Shown: positions 21,729-28,639 of the stretch, one piece after another
Layout of the letters: every line of letters begins with the position of its first letter
Numbering within the stretch: position 1 is the stretch's first letter
Source: UBA8514 sp050251415
GTDB lineage: Bacteria; Bacillota; Clostridia; Lachnospirales; Anaerotignaceae
Reading direction: 5' to 3'
Length of the DNA: 28,639 nt
Assembly (NCBI GenBank): GCA_050251415.1
Contig: JBFWMT010000032.1
Location: 1-28,639 of the forward strand
The notes under the pieces: generated by a model
What the model was told of the DNA's origin: nothing
The model's database searches: none
Seen by the model: the letters and a program-made list of their open reading frames with translations, nothing else
Made by a program: the position numbers and the translations under genes

Positions 21729-21926
21729 GTTTAGACTTTATTAATAAACAGAAGTTAAATGTATTTTTTGTAAGTTTTTGCTAAAAATAAACTTTTTTTA
21801 CTTGTAAAGAAGGAAACTTGTGCTAGTTATAGAATAATAAATAACATAGGTGGTGACGTTTTAGTCAAAGCCTTGGGTTATAAACATTCAAATTTGTACC
21901 AAATATATAATATTGGAGGTAGACTT

Positions 21927-24023
21927 ATGAAAACTTATGCGACAGGTGAAGTAAGAAACATTGTGATTTTGGGTCACAGTGGCTGTGGAAAGACAAGTGT
22001 TACAGAATCTGCACTTTATTTTTCAGGTGCAACAAAGAGGTTTGGTAAGGTTTCCGACGGAAATACCACCAGCGATTATGACCCAGAGGAGATAAAAAGA
22101 GGCGTTTCTATTCAGTCCTCTATTGTTCCCGTTGAATGGATGAACACAAAAATTAATTTTATTGATACGCCAGGTTATTTTGATTTTGTTGGTGAGGTTA
22201 AGGCTGCAATTGCGGTGGCAGACGCTGCACTTATTGTTGTTTCGGGCAAGTCCGGCCCAGAGGTTGGAACTGAAAAAGCATGGGACTACTGTGAAGAAAT
22301 TGCTATGCCAAGGGCGATTTTTGTTAACCAGATGGATGATGAAAATGCCGACTTTAATACTGTATTAGGTCAAATGCGTAAAAAATTTGGCAAAGCGATT
22401 GCTCCTTTCCAAATTCCACTGCGTGATGATAATGGAAAATTTGTTGGCTTTATAAATTGTATAGAAAGAGAAGCACGTATTATTCAAGACAGCAAGGCTG
22501 GAAAAATACTTGTTGAGGCAGAAGTGCCGGAAATTATGGCTGGTGAAGTTGAAAGCCTTAGAAGTATGCTTATTGAAGCGGCGGCAGAGGCAGACGATGA
22601 GCTTCTTGAAAAATATTTTAATGGGGAAGAAATTACTGAAGAAGAAATTTACAGAGGTCTTAATGCCGGAATTTTAAGCAGTGCTGTTGCACCTGTGCTT
22701 TGCGGTGCGGTAACACTTGGTTACGGTATCAAGGTGCTTATGAATTCTATTGTTAAATATATGCCGGCTTCAAATTTATGCAGACCTGTGGTTGAATGTG
22801 AAGATTTAAAAACAGGTGAAACAATTAAAAGAAGAAATTCGCCAGAGGATCATTTTTCTGCGTTTGTATTTAAAACAATTGCAGACCCCTATGTTGGCAG
22901 ACTTAATATTTTTAAAGTAATGAGCGGAAAGCTTACAAAAGATAAAACGATATATAATCCTGCTAAGGATACTTTTGAAAAAGTGACACACATTTATGTT
23001 GTAAAAGGCAAAGAGCAAATTGAAGTTGACCAGTTGCAATCTGGCGATATAGGAGCCCTTGCAAAACTTACAAATACCTCTACACAGGATACTCTTTGTT
23101 CTAAAGAATTTCCAGTAATTCTTCCAAAAATTATTTTTCCAGAGTCTGTGCATTCTATGGCAATTGAACCAAAAGGTAAAGGTGACGAGGACAAGATTTC
23201 TGCAGCACTTACAAAGCTTAGGGAGGAAGACCCTACAATTAAAACAGAGGTTAATACAGAAACTAAGCAGTCCCTTGTTTATGGAATTGGTGAACAGCAT
23301 TTGGAAATACTTTTGGATAAGCTTAAAGGAAAATATAAAATTGAAGCATTGCTTAATGAGCCAATCATTCCGTTTAGAGAAATGATTAAAGCAAAGATTG
23401 AAATAAGAGGAAAATACAAAAAGCAGTCTGGAGGACATGGGCAGTTTGGTGATGTACTTATGGTTTTTGAACCATCGGGAGACCTTACAAAGCAGTATGT
23501 TTTTGAGGAGAAGATTTTCGGCGGTTCTGTACCAAGGCAGTATTTCCCTGCTGTTGAAAAGGGAATTCAGGAATGTATTAACCATGGCGTTTTGGCACAC
23601 TATCCTGTTGTTGGCCTAAAGGCTACACTTATTGATGGCAGTTACCACCCAGTAGACTCCAGCGAAATGGCATTTAAAATGGCTACATCTGTGGCATTTA
23701 AAGAGGGTCTTCTACAGGCTAAGCCTACCATACTTGAGCCTATTGCACATGTAGAGGTACTTGTGCCTGAAAAATACATGGGCGATATTATGGGGGATGT
23801 AAACAAGAGAAGAGGCCGTATTCTTAAGATGGACCCAGAGGGCAAAAATATGAGAATTTCCGCCGAAGTGCCTATGAGCGAAATGTTTAAATATTGTACA
23901 GACCTTAGGTCTATGACGCAGAGCCGTGGTGAGTATAAATATTACTTTGAAAGATATGAAGAAGCACCAATGGAAATTCAGAAAGTGGTAATTGAAAAGA
24001 GAAAGAAAGAAGCAGAAAAATAA
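21927..24023 (+). CDS. Elongation factor G-like GTPase (paralogue of EF-G)
   Basis: Translational GTPase of 698 residues with the EF-G domain order. The G domain has GHSGCGKT (16-23), DTPG (80-83) and NQMD (134-137, consensus NKxD); switch I reads EEIKRGVSIQSS. Domains II to V follow, with GKGDEDKISAALTKLREEDPT, SGGHGQFGDV and a domain V ending RGRILKMDPEGKN. The text differs from housekeeping FusA (which has a GITITSAATT switch and NKMD), so this is the second EF-G-like family whose role is unsettled. ATG 21927 with TTGGAGGT is preferred over an upstream TTG at 21873. It has a 200-base A+T-rich upstream region and its own terminator. Confidence 0.88.
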   Translation: MKTYATGEVRNIVILGHSGCGKTSVTESALYFSGATKRFGKVSDGNTTSDYDPEEIKRGVSIQSSIVPVEWMNTKINFIDTPGYFDFVGEVKAAIAVADAALIVVSGKSGPEVGTEKAWDYCEEIAMPRAIFVNQMDDENADFNTVLGQMRKKFGKAIAPFQIPLRDDNGKFVGFINCIEREARIIQDSKAGKILVEAEVPEIMAGEVESLRSMLIEAAAEADDELLEKYFNGEEITEEEIYRGLNAGILSSAVAPVLCGAVTLGYGIKVLMNSIVKYMPASNLCRPVVECEDLKTGETIKRRNSPEDHFSAFVFKTIADPYVGRLNIFKVMSGKLTKDKTIYNPAKDTFEKVTHIYVVKGKEQIEVDQLQSGDIGALAKLTNTSTQDTLCSKEFPVILPKIIFPESVHSMAIEPKGKGDEDKISAALTKLREEDPTIKTEVNTETKQSLVYGIGEQHLEILLDKLKGKYKIEALLNEPIIPFREMIKAKIEIRGKYKKQSGGHGQFGDVLMVFEPSGDLTKQYVFEEKIFGGSVPRQYFPAVEKGIQECINHGVLAHYPVVGLKATLIDGSYHPVDSSEMAFKMATSVAFKEGLLQAKPTILEPIAHVEVLVPEKYMGDIMGDVNKRRGRILKMDPEGKNMRISAEVPMSEMFKYCTDLRSMTQSRGEYKYYFERYEEAPMEIQKVVIEKRKKEAEK

Positions 24024-24055
24024 AAAATATATTAAATTAACAGGATAGATTTTTT

Positions 24056-24105
24056 CCCGATTTGCGTAGACTATAATTTGTAGTCCATACAAATCGGGAT
24101 TTTTT
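24056..24105 (+). terminator. Terminator after the EF-G-like gene
   Basis: CCCGATTTG (24056-24064) pairs with CAAATCGGG (24090-24098), with an inner GACTA/TAGTC stem, followed by ATTTTTT. Confidence 0.93.
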
Positions 24106-24112
24106 GCCTTAA

Positions 24113-24141
24113 TTGACAAAGTGATTTTAAAAGTGTATATT
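24113..24141 (+). promoter_or_regulatory. Sigma-A promoter of the HAD-rarA operon
   Basis: TTGACA (24113-24118), 17-base spacer, TATATT (24136-24141), with a predicted start near 24148, only 24 bases before the ATG. Confidence 0.85.
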
Positions 24142-24171
24142 CAATAAAAACAGAGATATAAGGTGATTATT

Positions 24172-25005
24172 ATGTATAAATTGGCTGTTACAGACATTGA
24201 TGGTACACTTGTAGATAGCAGTGGAAATATATCGCAAAAAACATTAGATACAATAAAAAAGGTTACAGATAAAGGCATTCCCTTTACGATTTGCACAGGA
24301 CGAAACATAACTAAAGCTATGCCTATAGCCAAAAAACTTGGGTTAAAAGTACCCTTTGTTTGTATTGACGGAATACTTATATACGACCCCGTTATGGGCA
24401 AGCCTGTTCTTGATATGAGTATGAGCCAGGAAAATGTGAAAAAAATAGTTGACTTGGGTGCTGAACGAAACACGTTTATTGAGGTTTCCGACGGTTACAG
24501 ATATTACAAATATTTGCCAACAAAGGCACACCGAAAGTACGATTGTTTTAATAAACATAACTTTTCAGGCAGACTTAAAAGCTATATGGGTGGCATAAGA
24601 TATGTGAACAGCCCCGATGAACTGTGCAGGGTGAAAGGGCCAATTTACCAAGTGGTTATTGGGGCAGAGGACGAAATAACCCGGGAAATAACTTCGATAG
24701 TGAGGAATCAAGGCTACGAAAGTATTGAAGTACGTGACCTTTTATGGAAGGAATTTTTGTTTATAAATCATCAAGGGATGGGCAAGGCACGAGGAGTTAA
24801 ACTGCTGTGCGAGTATTTCAAAATATCGCCAGAGGAAGTTATTGCTTTTGGGGATGAAAGAAATGACATAGACATGCTAGAACTTGTAGGTATGGGCGTT
24901 GCTATGGATAATGCAGATGAAAGCGTGAAAGCAGTGGCAGATTACGTAACTCTTTCCAACGATAATGATGGTGTGGCAGAGGCACTTTCTAAGTTTTTTC
25001 TTTAA
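24172..25005 (+). CDS. Cof-type HAD-superfamily phosphatase
   Basis: Haloacid dehalogenase hydrolase (277 aa) that probably dephosphorylates a sugar phosphate or flavin/nucleotide metabolite. Motif I is DIDGT with nucleophile Asp8 and acid Asp10, motif II is CTGR, and motif III/IV is AFGDERNDIDML. The C2 cap typical of Cof proteins lies between about residues 85 and 190. ATG 24172 is chosen because AAGGTG is six bases upstream; the in-frame GTG 24163 overlaps that site. rarA starts 11 bases downstream. Confidence 0.93.
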   Translation: MYKLAVTDIDGTLVDSSGNISQKTLDTIKKVTDKGIPFTICTGRNITKAMPIAKKLGLKVPFVCIDGILIYDPVMGKPVLDMSMSQENVKKIVDLGAERNTFIEVSDGYRYYKYLPTKAHRKYDCFNKHNFSGRLKSYMGGIRYVNSPDELCRVKGPIYQVVIGAEDEITREITSIVRNQGYESIEVRDLLWKEFLFINHQGMGKARGVKLLCEYFKISPEEVIAFGDERNDIDMLELVGMGVAMDNADESVKAVADYVTLSNDNDGVAEALSKFFL

Positions 25006-25016
25006 AAGGAGCGTAT

Positions 25017-26336
25017 ATGGATTTATTTGAATATAACCGACAAAAAAATATGAAAACAGAAGCGCCTCTTGCGGCAAGGCTAAGACCTACTACGTTGGAG
25101 GAATTTGTTGGTCAACAGCATATTATCGGTAAGGATAAATTGCTTTACCGTGCCATAAAAGCAGACCAGTTGAATTCCATAATATTGTATGGCCCACCTG
25201 GAACAGGAAAAACAACGCTGGCAAAAATAATAGCCAACACAACTAAGCGTGATTTTGTGCAGATAAACGCAACAACATCAGGCATAAAAGATATTAAAGA
25301 GGTTGTTGAAGAAGCAAAGATACGCATGGGAATGAGTGGAGGCAAAACCATACTATTTATAGACGAGATACATCGTTTTAATAAAACACAGCAAGATGCT
25401 CTTTTACCTCATGTGGAGGAGGGAACGGTAATACTTATTGGTGCTACCACTGAAAATCCATATTTTGAAGTGAATAAGGCTTTGGTTAGCAGAAGTATCG
25501 TTTTTGAGCTGAAGCAGTTGGAAAGCGGCGATATAGAAAAACTGATTTTACGTGCTGTTACCGATGCGGATAAGGGATACGGATATTTTGATATAAAGGC
25601 AGAGGACAAAGCTGTAAAGTTTTTAGCAGACGTTGCAAATGGAGATGCAAGGGCGGCACTGAATGCAATAGAGCTTGCGGTGCTTACCACGGATAAGGAT
25701 GACAAGGGTGTTATAAACATTACCATTGAGGTGGCACAGGAGTGTATACAAAAACGTGCCCTTAACTATGAAAAAAATGGGGACAATCACTATGATACCA
25801 TATCAGCATTTATTAAAAGTATGCGAGGTTCAGACCCTGATGCGGCTTTATATTATTTGGCAAAGATGATTTATGCAGGGGAAGACCCTAAATTTATTGC
25901 AAGGCGTGTTGTTATTTGTGCTTCGGAGGACGTTGGCAATGCCGACCCGCATGCCTTGCAGGTGGCAGTGTCTGCAGCGGAAGCAATTAATTTTATTGGT
26001 ATGCCAGAAGGCAGAATTATACTGGCACAGGCAGTTACATATATAGCTTGTGCGCCTAAAAGCAATGCGGCCTATGTGGGCATAGACATGGCACTGAGTG
26101 ATGTGCGCAACATTAAAATAAAAACTGTGCCAAATCATTTGAAAGATGCCCACTACAGTGGGGCAAAGGATTTGGGACACGGAATAGGCTATAAGTATGC
26201 CCATGACTACGATGGACATTATGTAAAACAGCAATACTTGCCAGATGAGCTGAAGGACAAAATATACTATGCTCCTACTGAAAATGGTGTTGAAAAACGA
26301 ATAAAAGAATCCCTTAAAAGATTAAGGGGAGAATAG
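25017..26336 (+). CDS. rarA: Replication-associated recombination protein A (MgsA/WRIP1 family AAA+ ATPase)
   Basis: AAA+ clamp-loader-like ATPase (439 aa) acting at stalled replication forks. The opening RLRPTTLEEFVGQQHI, Walker A GPPGTGKTT (from residue 59), Walker B ILFIDEIHRF, sensor ATTENPYFEVN and arginine-finger SR motif LVSRS are present. The C-terminal tetramerisation region contains RGSDPDAALYYLAKM, ARRVVICASEDVGNADP and YKYAHDYDGHYVKQQYLPDE, diagnostic for RarA. AAAGGAG before ATG 25017 overlaps the end of the HAD gene, so the two are co-transcribed. It converges on ylbJ with only 13 bases between stops. Confidence 0.96.
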   Translation: MDLFEYNRQKNMKTEAPLAARLRPTTLEEFVGQQHIIGKDKLLYRAIKADQLNSIILYGPPGTGKTTLAKIIANTTKRDFVQINATTSGIKDIKEVVEEAKIRMGMSGGKTILFIDEIHRFNKTQQDALLPHVEEGTVILIGATTENPYFEVNKALVSRSIVFELKQLESGDIEKLILRAVTDADKGYGYFDIKAEDKAVKFLADVANGDARAALNAIELAVLTTDKDDKGVINITIEVAQECIQKRALNYEKNGDNHYDTISAFIKSMRGSDPDAALYYLAKMIYAGEDPKFIARRVVICASEDVGNADPHALQVAVSAAEAINFIGMPEGRIILAQAVTYIACAPKSNAAYVGIDMALSDVRNIKIKTVPNHLKDAHYSGAKDLGHGIGYKYAHDYDGHYVKQQYLPDELKDKIYYAPTENGVEKRIKESLKRLRGE

Positions 26337-26349
26337 TTACGTTATGTAA

Positions 26350-27300
26350 TCAAAAGATTAATGTAAATATAATTGCAGAAATTATGGCTGAAAGCAAAGC
26401 ATTAAATATTTGTGTAGCGTAGTACACAGGCATATTTATTGGTACATCTTGAAGAATACCTGTAATTTGAAGCTGGATGGATGCACCTCCGAAGCTTAAT
26501 ATAAATGACGCTAAAATAGTTTTTGTAAACATATTAAGGGGTGCACTGGATAGTGTGCTTATACCAGTAGTCATTTCTAGCAAGCCTGCAACCAAACTGG
26601 TTGTGATACTGGCGTTAGAGGACAAAATATGAGTAATGTAAAGAATTTTTACTAGTATCCCAAAAAGGACTATGTATCCTCCAATTACAACAAGGGTGTT
26701 TGCGGCAGAAGAAATGCTGTTGCCTAAAAGTGCACCTATGGGTTGAGGTTTATTTTTTCTCATAGCAAGCAAGCGGTTAGTATAGAGTACCGGTTTTTTA
26801 TTTAAGTGACCTATAAAAATTCCACATATTATATTAGATAGAATTGTTGATAAAAGCAATACGTAGCCTATTTCTTTGCTTTTAAGTAGCAATGAGCCAG
26901 CAGTTACAGTAATAAAAATTGGGCCTGCATTATTGCAAAAAGATAAAATGCACTGCGCTTCATTGACTGTTATAAGCTTTTTTTCATATAAATCAGCAGT
27001 GACCTTTGCCCCGGCAGGGTATCCTGCTAAAAGCCCCATAATTAGGGCAAAGCCACCACATCCGTTTACACGAAAAAGCTTTCCTACAAAAAAATTAAGT
27101 TTTTCCCCAATAGCTTGGGCAAAGCCTATTTCTGTAAGTATATTTATGCCAACTGCAAAGGGGAAAAGCGTTGGTAATACACCTGTATACCATAAACAAA
27201 GGCTTTTATTTGCAGATTTAATTAGAGGCGACGGATATATTATAAAAAAAACAAAGCACGTAAACACAACAATAGTTAGAGCAATTTTTTTTGAGCGCAT
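26350..27300 (-). CDS. ylbJ: Sporulation integral membrane protein YlbJ
   Basis: Multi-pass membrane protein (316 aa) with the nucleoside-transporter Gate fold. In B. subtilis YlbJ is a sigma-E-controlled protein needed for heat-resistant spores. Diagnostic text is WYTGVLPTLFPFAVG, MGLLAGYPAGAKVTADLYEKK, EAQCILSFCNNAGPIFI and a C-terminal SFGGASIQLQITGIL. ATG 27300 follows AAGGA. It lies 44 bases after tmcAL (YlbM) on the same strand; both are ylb-cluster genes in Bacillus. A CATATAAT box at 27336-27329 on the minus strand could be an extra sporulation promoter, but its -35 is weak. Confidence 0.93.
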   Translation of the reverse strand: MRSKKIALTIVVFTCFVFFIIYPSPLIKSANKSLCLWYTGVLPTLFPFAVGINILTEIGFAQAIGEKLNFFVGKLFRVNGCGGFALIMGLLAGYPAGAKVTADLYEKKLITVNEAQCILSFCNNAGPIFITVTAGSLLLKSKEIGYVLLLSTILSNIICGIFIGHLNKKPVLYTNRLLAMRKNKPQPIGALLGNSISSAANTLVVIGGYIVLFGILVKILYITHILSSNASITTSLVAGLLEMTTGISTLSSAPLNMFTKTILASFILSFGGASIQLQITGILQDVPINMPVYYATQIFNALLSAIISAIIFTLIF

Positions 27301-27344
27301 AATTTCATTCCTTAACCTGGGTTAAAACATTATATGCGGCATTT

Positions 27345-28571
27345 TTATACTATAACCATAGGTGTTGTGTATTCTTTATTGACATTGCGATGCTTTTGAC
27401 TTGGGGATGCCATATAATAAAGGTCTGTGGCTTTTTTTTCAAGATTAAAAAGGTGTTTTCCGTTTTCGTCTAGGTTGTTTTCGTCCCTTTTTACGTTAGT
27501 AATTACAGGTATGGAGGCTTTTTCAATTAATGATTTAAGAAGATGTTGCCTGTCTTTACGGAAACCAAGTACCCTTATATATGGGCAATAGCCATTTTGC
27601 TGATATTGTTTTATCGTGTTAGTTTCAATATCAAGCAGAATATGGAGTAGCCCACGCTGTAAAGTGGTGTGAGAATAGCGTTTTGTTTTAACAAAATCAA
27701 GTATATCATTAATGCTGTAGCAGGTGGCAAGGCTTTTTAAAATTCTGTTTTCTAAGCCCTCGTTGATATCAAGTATTTTGCTTAATTCTTTTGGTGATTT
27801 ACTTCGCAGGCAGTAGTTCAGCTGTGTGGAAAAGCTGTTTAAGTATATTGGGGCAGACCCGTTTTGTACGGTGTGGGTGAACATTTGTTGTGCATTTTTA
27901 GGCATAGCGGAGGCCAAAATTTCCATATCTCCATTTGCAACGGCTTTTCTTAAGGCCGACGCTGAAGGATAAGCGGAGGCAGTGTTTGTGGAATTATAAC
28001 CCTCACCAATGCGCTTAACAGTAACAGGCATGATAGATGAATTAAGGTCGTAAAGTGCCTTAAGGTATTCTATTGCCAAAATATTGTTGGAGGATGAAAT
28101 AAAGCTGTGTGATTTTTCAGTTATTTCTTCCAGAGCAGTTTGTCTTGCTACTGCATAAGTAAGACCATTTTCAAGGTTATTTTTTATAGCGGTCGATAAC
28201 TGTGTAGATTCGTTTAAAAGGATTTTTGCAGTTTCTTTTAATTGTGAAAGACTACCCATCTCGCTGCCAAAGGAAAGAAAATCAACAATTCCCGTGTCAT
28301 TAAGCAGTTTGACGGCACTGTGGGCAAAGTACTGAGCACCAGCGGTGGAAAATAGCACTGGAAGTTCTATGACAATAGATGCACCGTTAAGAAGAGCACT
28401 GCGGGTTCTGGTCCATTTATCAACAATCGCTGGCTCTCCACGCTGAACAAAATTACCGCTTAAAGCCACAATAATATCGTCACAGCCTGTAATGCGCATG
28501 GTTTCTTCAATATGGTATTTATGCCCGTTATGGAATGGATTATATTCTGCAACGATTCCTGCTGTATTCAT
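27345..28571 (-). CDS. tmcAL: tRNA(Met) cytidine acetate ligase TmcAL
   Basis: Nucleotidyltransferase-fold enzyme (408 aa) that makes ac4C34 on elongator tRNA-Met from acetate and ATP; formerly YlbM. The N-terminal GIVAEYNPFHNGHKYH (residues 5-20) carries the HxGH-type adenylylation motif, followed by ALSGNFVQRGEPAIVDKWTR and SFGSEMG. A later RIGEGYNSTN and SASALRKAV are family landmarks. ATG 28571 has AGGTGA nearby upstream. Length fits the family. The gene is complete. Confidence 0.95.
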   Translation of the reverse strand: MNTAGIVAEYNPFHNGHKYHIEETMRITGCDDIIVALSGNFVQRGEPAIVDKWTRTRSALLNGASIVIELPVLFSTAGAQYFAHSAVKLLNDTGIVDFLSFGSEMGSLSQLKETAKILLNESTQLSTAIKNNLENGLTYAVARQTALEEITEKSHSFISSSNNILAIEYLKALYDLNSSIMPVTVKRIGEGYNSTNTASAYPSASALRKAVANGDMEILASAMPKNAQQMFTHTVQNGSAPIYLNSFSTQLNYCLRSKSPKELSKILDINEGLENRILKSLATCYSINDILDFVKTKRYSHTTLQRGLLHILLDIETNTIKQYQQNGYCPYIRVLGFRKDRQHLLKSLIEKASIPVITNVKRDENNLDENGKHLFNLEKKATDLYYMASPSQKHRNVNKEYTTPMVIV

Positions 28572-28603
28572 AAGTTCACCTCGAAAAATTGTATTTTAGC
28601 ATA

Positions 28604-28612
28604 ATTATAGCA
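28604..28612 (-). promoter_or_regulatory. Extended -10 promoter of tmcAL
   Basis: On the minus strand TGCTATAAT (28612-28604) is a perfect extended -10, about 33 bases before the tmcAL start. The -35 region is weak, as expected for extended -10 promoters. Confidence 0.65.
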
Positions 28613-28639
28613 GATTTTTGGCAAATGTAGTAAATAATT

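Noticed and set aside
22806..23600. 264-codon minus-strand frame opposite the EF-G-like gene
   Set aside because: It has Cys/Phe/Asn-rich antisense composition and no motif; the plus frame is a conserved GTPase.

Overview
The window looks like chromosome of a low-GC, anaerobic, endospore-forming Firmicute of class Clostridia, possibly Lachnospiraceae or a relative. The evidence is the A+T-rich sequence, the conserved order cysS-mrnC-rlmB-rae1-sigH, sporulation-type proteins (SigH, a SpoIID/LytB-domain protein, YlbJ), a sigma-54 enhancer-binding regulator, DUF362 ferredoxin and DUF1540 proteins, and frequent TTG/GTG starts behind strong GGAGG-type ribosome sites. No phage genes, insertion sequences or CRISPR arrays were seen.

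Layout. 1-3945: a tightly packed translation/RNA operon running from cysS (cut by the window edge) to sigH; its RlmB carries an unusual 7 x 39-bp in-frame repeat. 3935-4500: a promoter, tRNA-Thr(GGU) and two terminators. 4507-10560: an apparently self-contained catabolic island of a PrpR_N-PAS-AAA+-Fis sigma-54 activator, upstream repeat elements, a textbook -24/-12 promoter, a DASS/SLC13 carboxylate transporter, a CaiB-type CoA-transferase and an HMG-CoA-lyase-family enzyme. 10561-13320: a long intergenic region, then a membrane protein fusing a PTS EIIC-like domain to an intact c-di-GMP phosphodiesterase (EAL) domain. 13327-18138: a secreted SpoIID/LytB protein, queA, a SAM methyltransferase, hslO and a Nudix hydrolase, largely co-directional. 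18292-19548 (minus): a Y-family polymerase with a LexA (SOS) box inside its promoter. 19675-24023: cyclophilin, a small Cys-rich DUF1540 protein (minus), a DUF362 ferredoxin protein and an EF-G-like GTPase, each mostly in its own transcription unit. 24172-26336: HAD phosphatase and rarA. 26350-28571 (minus): ylbJ and tmcAL, probably one unit.

The most interesting part is the sigma-54 island. Its gene content suggests import of a dicarboxylate, activation to the CoA thioester by CoA transfer, and retro-aldol/Claisen-type cleavage by a lyase, all switched by a regulator that would sense the substrate or an intermediate. 3-Hydroxy-3-methylglutarate (meglutol) is an attractive substrate because human SUGCT, a CaiB-family enzyme, transfers CoA to it and HMG-CoA lyase cleaves the product; this is inference only. 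The EIIC-EAL fusion is the second candidate for new biology: a possible direct link from sugar to c-di-GMP.
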